A DNA stretch of 64,000 bases from Pseudomonadota bacterium. GTDB lineage: Bacteria; Chloroflexota; UBA6077; JAJPHF01. Shown here piece by piece: positions 59,828 through 64,000 of this stretch. How positions within the stretch are numbered: position 1 is the stretch's first letter; each line of letters opens with the position of its first letter. The stretch is from NCBI GenBank assembly GCA_021325365.1, contig JAJPHF010000016.1:62001-126000 (forward strand), given 5' to 3'. The notes beneath the pieces were generated by a model. It was not told the origin of the DNA. It searched no databases and was given only the letters and a program-made list of their open reading frames with translations. Both the position numbers and the translations under genes were made by a program.

Positions 59828-60838
59828 ATGGCAGAGATCGTCCTGGGCATCGGCACGTCGCACGGGCCGCTCCTGAACACGCCGCCCGAAGAGTGGGGCC
59901 AGCGCGCGGAGGCCGATCGCCGCAATCCGGAGCTGTACTTCCGGGGCCGGCCGTACACGTTCACGGCGCTCGCGGACGTGCGGGCGGGCGAGCGTCTGGA
60001 GCGCGAGATCACCCCCGCCTGCATGGCCGAGCGCCACGCCGCGTGCCAGCGCGCGATCGACGCGCTGGCCGCCACGCTGGCCCGCGTCGCCCCCGACGTG
60101 GTCGTCATCATCGGCGACGATCAGGAGGAAGTGTTCCTCGACGACAACATGCCGGCGCTCAGCATCTACTGGGGCGAGACGCTGGAGAACGGCCCGCTGC
60201 CGGCCGAGTTCCTGGCCAACCGCGCCCCGGGGCTAAACATCGCCGACTGGGCCTACTACCCGCCGGAGCCCGTGCTCGTGCCGTGCGAGCCGAAGCTGGG
60301 CCTGCACCTCATCGAGTCGCTCATCCGCGACGACTTCGACGTGTCGCACACACGCCAACTGCCGGCCGGCCGCGCGGGCAACCACCCCGTGCCCCACGCC
60401 TACGGCTTCGTCTACCGCCGGCTGATGCACGACAAGGCCATCCCGAACGTCCCGGTGTTCATCAACACGTTCTATCCGCCGAACCAGCCGACGCTGCCGC
60501 GCTGCTACGCTTTCGGCGAGGCGCTGGGCCGCGCTATCGCGTCGTGGGACGCCGACAAGCGCGTCGCCGTCATTGCCTCGGGGGGCCTCAGCCACTTCGT
60601 GATCGAGGAAGACCTGGACCAGCAGGTACTCGCGGCGCTCAAGGAGAACGACCGCGACCGCCTGCTCGGCCTGCCGGTCGACCACTTCGAGTCGGGCACC
60701 TCGGAGATCCGCAACTGGATCGCCCTCGCCGGGGCGCTGGCGGCCACGGACCTGCGCATGCGCCTCGTCGACTACGTGCCCTGCTACCGCTCCGTCGCCG
60801 GCACCGGCAACGCCATGGGCTTCGCGGAGTGGCTGTAG
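59828..60838 (+). CDS. LigB-family (class III) extradiol ring-cleavage dioxygenase
   Basis: 336 aa. The family start IGTSHGP gives the first iron ligand H12. H190 in HPVPHAYGF is the probable catalytic base (His195 of LigB), and the C-terminal H256-F-V-I-E260 block supplies further site residues. LigB-type enzymes cleave catecholic acids such as protocatechuate beside the diol. The protein is longer than LigB (about 300 aa) and no separate LigA is nearby, so it is closer to the one-component branch. GAGGAG precedes the ATG. Second gene of the unit with the Rieske oxygenase. Confidence 0.88.
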   Translation: MAEIVLGIGTSHGPLLNTPPEEWGQRAEADRRNPELYFRGRPYTFTALADVRAGERLEREITPACMAERHAACQRAIDALAATLARVAPDVVVIIGDDQEEVFLDDNMPALSIYWGETLENGPLPAEFLANRAPGLNIADWAYYPPEPVLVPCEPKLGLHLIESLIRDDFDVSHTRQLPAGRAGNHPVPHAYGFVYRRLMHDKAIPNVPVFINTFYPPNQPTLPRCYAFGEALGRAIASWDADKRVAVIASGGLSHFVIEEDLDQQVLAALKENDRDRLLGLPVDHFESGTSEIRNWIALAGALAATDLRMRLVDYVPCYRSVAGTGNAMGFAEWL

Positions 60839-60880
60839 CCCGGCCGCCCTATAGCAGCTTGCGCGCTGTGCAGCCCGCGT

Positions 60881-61046
60881 CTCGTAGGGGCGGCTCTGGT
60901 GGCCGCCCGCGGCCTGTGGCGCGGAATACTGCAAGCGCCACTGCCGCAGCCCTGGCGTCGCCTGACGGGTCAGCCCGATCTGCACACTAATGTAAACAGC
61001 CCTGCCACACGACCGCCGGGCGGCAGGGGACGAGCCCCTGCCCTAC
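60881..61046. repeat. dispersed repeat L copy 2 plus repeat R copy 4
   Basis: 60881-60952 is the inverted partner of 32765-32837. 61013-61046 is a copy of the GACGAGCCCCTGCCCTAC repeat, whose right end overlaps the last codons of the MTHFR gene. The 204-bp gap between convergent genes is almost wholly repeat. No gene seen. Confidence 0.8.
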
Positions 61047-61996
61047 GTCACGCGGTCCGGCGCGGCGACGTGGCGGGCGAGGCTGGAGCCCTCGACGACG
61101 GCGCGGAAGGCCTCGGTCGCCTCGATGCCCATGAGGTGGACGCCGCGCACGCCGTCGAGCGCTAGCAATGCCTCGACCTGCTCGATGGCGAGGCGGATGC
61201 CCTCGGCTTTCGGGTCGCTGGCGGCAGCCAGGCGCTGGATCGTCGCGTCGGGCATGACGATGCCGGGCACCGACTCCTTCAGGAACTCGGCGCGCCGCGC
61301 GGAGTCGAGCACGAACACGCCGCCCAGGATGTTCAGCCGCTCGGTAAGCCCGCGCTCTCGCGCCAGCGCCACCCACTGAGCGAAGCGCTCGACGTCGAAC
61401 GCCGGCTGCGTCTGGATGAAGTCGCCGCCCGCCTCGGCCTTGGCGGCCAGCGTCATGTTGTCGGGCTGCTTCAGGTCGCGCTCGGGGTCGCCGGCCGCGC
61501 CCAGGTAGAGCACGGGCGGCTGGCTCATGCGGCGATCGGCGCCCATCAGCGTGCCGTCGCGGCGCAGGCGGTTGGCGACCGCCAGCAGCTCCGTCCCGTT
61601 CATGTCGAAGACGGGCTTGGCGTCCGGCTGGTCGCCACCCTTCGGGTCGTCGCCGCTCAGCAGCAGCACGTTGTACAGTCCGAGCGCCGACAGGCCCAAC
61701 AGCTCGGACTGGAGCGCGATGCGGTTGCGGTCGCGGCAGGTCATCTCCATGATCGGCTCGACGCCCTCCTCGCGCACGAGGAGAGCCGCCGCGGTGGCGC
61801 TCATGCGCACGATGCCGCGCGTGCAGTCGGTCACGTTCGCCGCGTCCACGACACCGCGCAGCGTCCGCGCCTGGCGGCGCACCGCCTCACCGCCGGCGTG
61901 GCGCGGCGGGTTGATCTCCGCCGTGACCACCACCTGGCCAGCGCGCAGGCGGCGCGCGAGCCGGCTTGGGGCCTGGGGATCGGTCTGCTCGGTCAT
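61043..61996 (-). CDS. methylenetetrahydrofolate reductase (MetF family)
   Basis: 317 aa from the ATG at 61996 (GGAGGAACG upstream). A MetF-type TIM barrel using FAD: VTAEINPPR at the N-terminus (the family glutamate), NVTDCTRGIVRMS, a LLLSGDDP segment and FIQTQPAFDVERF. It makes 5-methyl-tetrahydrofolate for the methionine synthase encoded just upstream. The start codon overlaps the stop of that gene (ATGA), so the two are translationally coupled. This divergent, archaeal-like MetF branch is common in GC-rich environmental bacteria. Its C-terminal codons lie in repeat R copy 4. Confidence 0.9.
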   Translation of the reverse strand: MTEQTDPQAPSRLARRLRAGQVVVTAEINPPRHAGGEAVRRQARTLRGVVDAANVTDCTRGIVRMSATAAALLVREEGVEPIMEMTCRDRNRIALQSELLGLSALGLYNVLLLSGDDPKGGDQPDAKPVFDMNGTELLAVANRLRRDGTLMGADRRMSQPPVLYLGAAGDPERDLKQPDNMTLAAKAEAGGDFIQTQPAFDVERFAQWVALARERGLTERLNILGGVFVLDSARRAEFLKESVPGIVMPDATIQRLAAASDPKAEGIRLAIEQVEALLALDGVRGVHLMGIEATEAFRAVVEGSSLARHVAAPDRVT

Positions 61997-63012
61997 CGTT
62001 CCTCCGCGCGGCGGCCGGCCAGCTCCTCGCGCACGAGGGCCGCGCCCTGCGCCAGTGCCTCTAGCTTCGCGTAGGCCACGTCGGGCGCCAGGTGGCGCAG
62101 CCCGCAGTCGGGGTTGAGCCACAGCCGCTCGGCGGGCACGATCTCCAGCCCCTGACGGATGCGCGCCGCGATCTCCGCCGGTGTCTCGACCCGGTCGTCC
62201 TTCACGTCCACGACGCCCATCCCCAGCTCGAACTGGTTGGGGAACTCCTGGAACAGCACCAGGTCGTCGGTGCCCTTGCGCGCGAACTCCAGCAAGAGCT
62301 GGTCTACCTGCACGGCCAGGATGCGCGGGAACAGGTAGCGGTAGCTGCCCTCCCACGACGGCTTGCCGTAGCGGTTGCCGTAGCAGATGTGCAGGCCCGT
62401 GCGCGCGTCCACGCCCTCCAGCAGCGCGTTCCAGACGTCCACCATCCAGTCCAGGTCGTCCGGGAAGCCGCTCAGGTACGGCTCGTCCACCTGCAGGAAG
62501 GTCGCCCCGTTCGCCACCAGCGTGCGCAGCTCGGCGTTCAGCACGCGCGCCAGGTCGCGGGCGAAGGCCCGCTCGTCGTGGTACCACTCGTCGCCGATCC
62601 GCTTCGCCAGCGTGTGTGGCCCCGTGATGCAGAACTTCACCTCGTGGTCGGTGATGCGCCGCGCGAACAGGAACTCATCGCTCAGGCCCAACGGCGCCTG
62701 CGGCAGCGCGTGGCGGGCGACGGCCTCGTAGTAGTCGAAGTAGTATGCCTTCTGGCGGCGGTCGATCTCCACGCCCGCCAGGCGCACCGCGAAGTGATCG
62801 ACCATGTTGTCGCGGCGTAGCTCGCCGTCGGTGATGACGTCGATGCCGGCCAGCTCCTGGTCCTTCACCGCGGCCTTGATCGCCACGTCCTGAATCTGGT
62901 GCAGCGTATCGGCGCTGATCCGCCGCTGGAAGTAGTCGGTGGCGATCCGCTCCAGCCACTCCGGCACCGAGTAGCTGCCGACCACCGCCGTCGGGAGAAG
63001 CTGCTGGTTCAT
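61993..63012 (-). CDS. MetE-type core methionine synthase (short, C-terminal-domain only)
   Basis: 339 aa from the ATG at 63012; upstream in-frame codons lack a ribosome site. It corresponds to the catalytic C-terminal barrel of cobalamin-independent methionine synthase. Zinc ligands are H208-x-C210 (LHICYGN), probably E242, and C303 (NPDCGLRH). The N-terminal half of normal MetE is absent, as in the 'core MetE' proteins of archaea and some bacteria, which may take the methyl group from other donors. Overlap with the MetF gene (ATGA) supports a methyl-folate or linked route. Confidence 0.88.
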   Translation of the reverse strand: MNQQLLPTAVVGSYSVPEWLERIATDYFQRRISADTLHQIQDVAIKAAVKDQELAGIDVITDGELRRDNMVDHFAVRLAGVEIDRRQKAYYFDYYEAVARHALPQAPLGLSDEFLFARRITDHEVKFCITGPHTLAKRIGDEWYHDERAFARDLARVLNAELRTLVANGATFLQVDEPYLSGFPDDLDWMVDVWNALLEGVDARTGLHICYGNRYGKPSWEGSYRYLFPRILAVQVDQLLLEFARKGTDDLVLFQEFPNQFELGMGVVDVKDDRVETPAEIAARIRQGLEIVPAERLWLNPDCGLRHLAPDVAYAKLEALAQGAALVREELAGRRAEER

Positions 63013-63089
63013 CGTCGTGCCTTGCCTTTCGTGGCGCCGGTCCGTCCCACCGGAGCGGGAGTTCGGCGGCCTCCCGCAGAGCTTCATGC

Positions 63090-64000
63090 CTAATCTCGCT
63101 GGCTAGTAGTCAAGACGGCCGTATTCGACTTCGCGCGGTAGCGCGCGAACGGCTCGATGTTCACCGTGTAGCCGAGGTGCGCGCCGACCAGGCGGAAGAG
63201 CGGCCCGTTCAGCCAGTTCACGATCGAGCCATCCATCTTGCCCGGGCCGCGGAAGGTGCCCCTGTACTGCTCCAGGTCGGTCACGAACAGGTCCTGCACC
63301 TGGAACATGCCCCGGGGGTGCAGCAGTGGTAGCGTGTTCACGAAGCTCTGCAGCGCGACCGTGGGCAGGTGCAGCCGCACGTCGCCCGGATAATCGCGCA
63401 GCAGGTCGCCGAGCCGCACCCCGCTCACCCCCGGCGCCACGCGGTAGCCCTCCGGGTCCTCTAGGAGCACGTACCGCTGCTCCAGGCGCAGGGCGTCCCA
63501 CACGGCGGCCCAGAAGCCCACCCCCGTCGCCACCTCATCGAAGTACTCGGGGCCGATACGCAGGAACCGCTGGATCGTCGACGGCAGCTCCGCGCGCTCC
63601 AGGCTGTAGCGGTCGCCAATCGCCTCCACCGCCGCCTGCGGCAGGTAGGCGCGCACCTGCACCTCGTACACGCGCCCATCGCGCCGCGCGATCTCGTCGG
63701 CGGGCAAGTTGTCGTACAGGTTGCACGAGTGGATGAACAGCACCTTGTAGCGCAGGAACGACAGCGCGTGCAGCGGGTCGGCGGCGTCGACGTTCAGGCA
63801 GCTCACCTGCTGGTCGTACTCGGCCACGTTGCGGCGGGCCGCGTGCAGCACGTCGTGCGAGTAGTCGGACATCAGGTAGCGTACGCGCCGCAGGTAGTCG
63901 CGGCCGCGCTCGGCACACAGGTCGCGGAAGGTGTCGAGCCAGACGCGCGCCTGCTGACCGCCGCCGACGCCCAGCTCCAGCACGTAGATCTCCTCGGGCA
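63090..64000 (-). CDS. SAM-dependent methyltransferase-like protein (5' truncated)
   Basis: The frame is open to the right edge, so the N-terminus is missing. At the start of the visible part PEEIYVLELGVGGG matches motif I of class I SAM-dependent methyltransferases. LMSDYS and then SCLNVDAAD follow where motifs II and III would be. At least 302 residues are present and the C-terminal half is unlike small methyltransferases. Upstream of the methionine synthase gene on the same strand (77-bp gap), so possibly linked to methyl metabolism. Substrate unknown; distant relation to MidA-like proteins is possible. Confidence 0.75.
   Translation of the reverse strand, partial: PEEIYVLELGVGGGQQARVWLDTFRDLCAERGRDYLRRVRYLMSDYSHDVLHAARRNVAEYDQQVSCLNVDAADPLHALSFLRYKVLFIHSCNLYDNLPADEIARRDGRVYEVQVRAYLPQAAVEAIGDRYSLERAELPSTIQRFLRIGPEYFDEVATGVGFWAAVWDALRLEQRYVLLEDPEGYRVAPGVSGVRLGDLLRDYPGDVRLHLPTVALQSFVNTLPLLHPRGMFQVQDLFVTDLEQYRGTFRGPGKMDGSIVNWLNGPLFRLVGAHLGYTVNIEPFARYRAKSNTAVLTTSQRD

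Overview
The window is a very GC-rich bacterial chromosome segment (about 70% G+C by eye) with 55 supported protein genes and no rRNA, tRNA or CRISPR. Shine-Dalgarno sites of the AGGAG type fix most starts. Promoters fit a housekeeping sigma: TTGAC(A/G), a 17-bp spacer and TA(C/A/T)(A/G)(A/C)T, or extended -10 boxes such as TGcTAGAAT. Many Ala/Pro-rich lipoproteins, several families of short palindromic dispersed repeats and the gene content suggest an uncultured Chloroflexota-like heterotroph. No marker gene is present, so this placement is tentative.

Layout. 1-5763: von Willebrand/amidotransferase-like protein, alpha/beta hydrolase, solute-binding protein (SBP) and M24 hydrolase. 5951-14744: CoA-transferase, small Zn-ribbon protein, MsrA, then a minus-strand group (DapA-like aldolase, PBP-fold protein without signal, ACMSD-like amidohydrolase), an HpaB-type monooxygenase and an arylmalonate-decarboxylase-like protein. 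14808-21590: minus-strand operon with two paralogous family-1 SBPs, a fused two-domain ABC permease, a heme-oxygenase-like diiron (HDO) protein and a D-aminoacylase-like amidohydrolase. 21939-28531: SBPs, a prephenate-dehydratase-like protein, an SDR and a Rieske oxygenase. 28717-36973: SBP and UbiD genes strictly alternating three times. 37061-42509: secreted Pro/Ala-rich protein, VOC, ABM and CopD-like proteins, an isochorismatase-like protein and an SBP. 42745-50986: CDO-like cupin, ACMSD-like amidohydrolase, fourth UbiD, bicupin, signal-less PBP-fold protein, second HDO protein and an SBP. 51002-60838: kelch protein, SBP, class II aldolase, a DsbA-like gene with in-frame TGA, a Pht5-like decarboxylase, SBP, MDR dehydrogenase, phthalate-dioxygenase-type Rieske oxygenase and LigB-type ring-cleavage dioxygenase. 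61043-64000: MTHFR, core methionine synthase and a truncated methyltransferase.

The common theme is capture and breakdown of organic, probably aromatic or carboxylated, acids. There are twelve exported SBPs and three signal-less PBP-fold proteins, but only one permease and no ABC ATPase. Decarboxylases of several unrelated folds (four UbiD, one Pht5-like, one AMDase-like, two ACMSD-like) sit beside them together with oxygenases.

The most striking single observation is the DsbA-like gene at 54319-54840. Its first active-site cysteine codon is TGA, and 24 nt downstream lies a hairpin with a GGUC loop, as expected for a selenoprotein with a bacterial SECIS. Second is a 120-125-bp MITE-like palindromic element in three copies, two of which supply the TAA stop codon of the gene before them.
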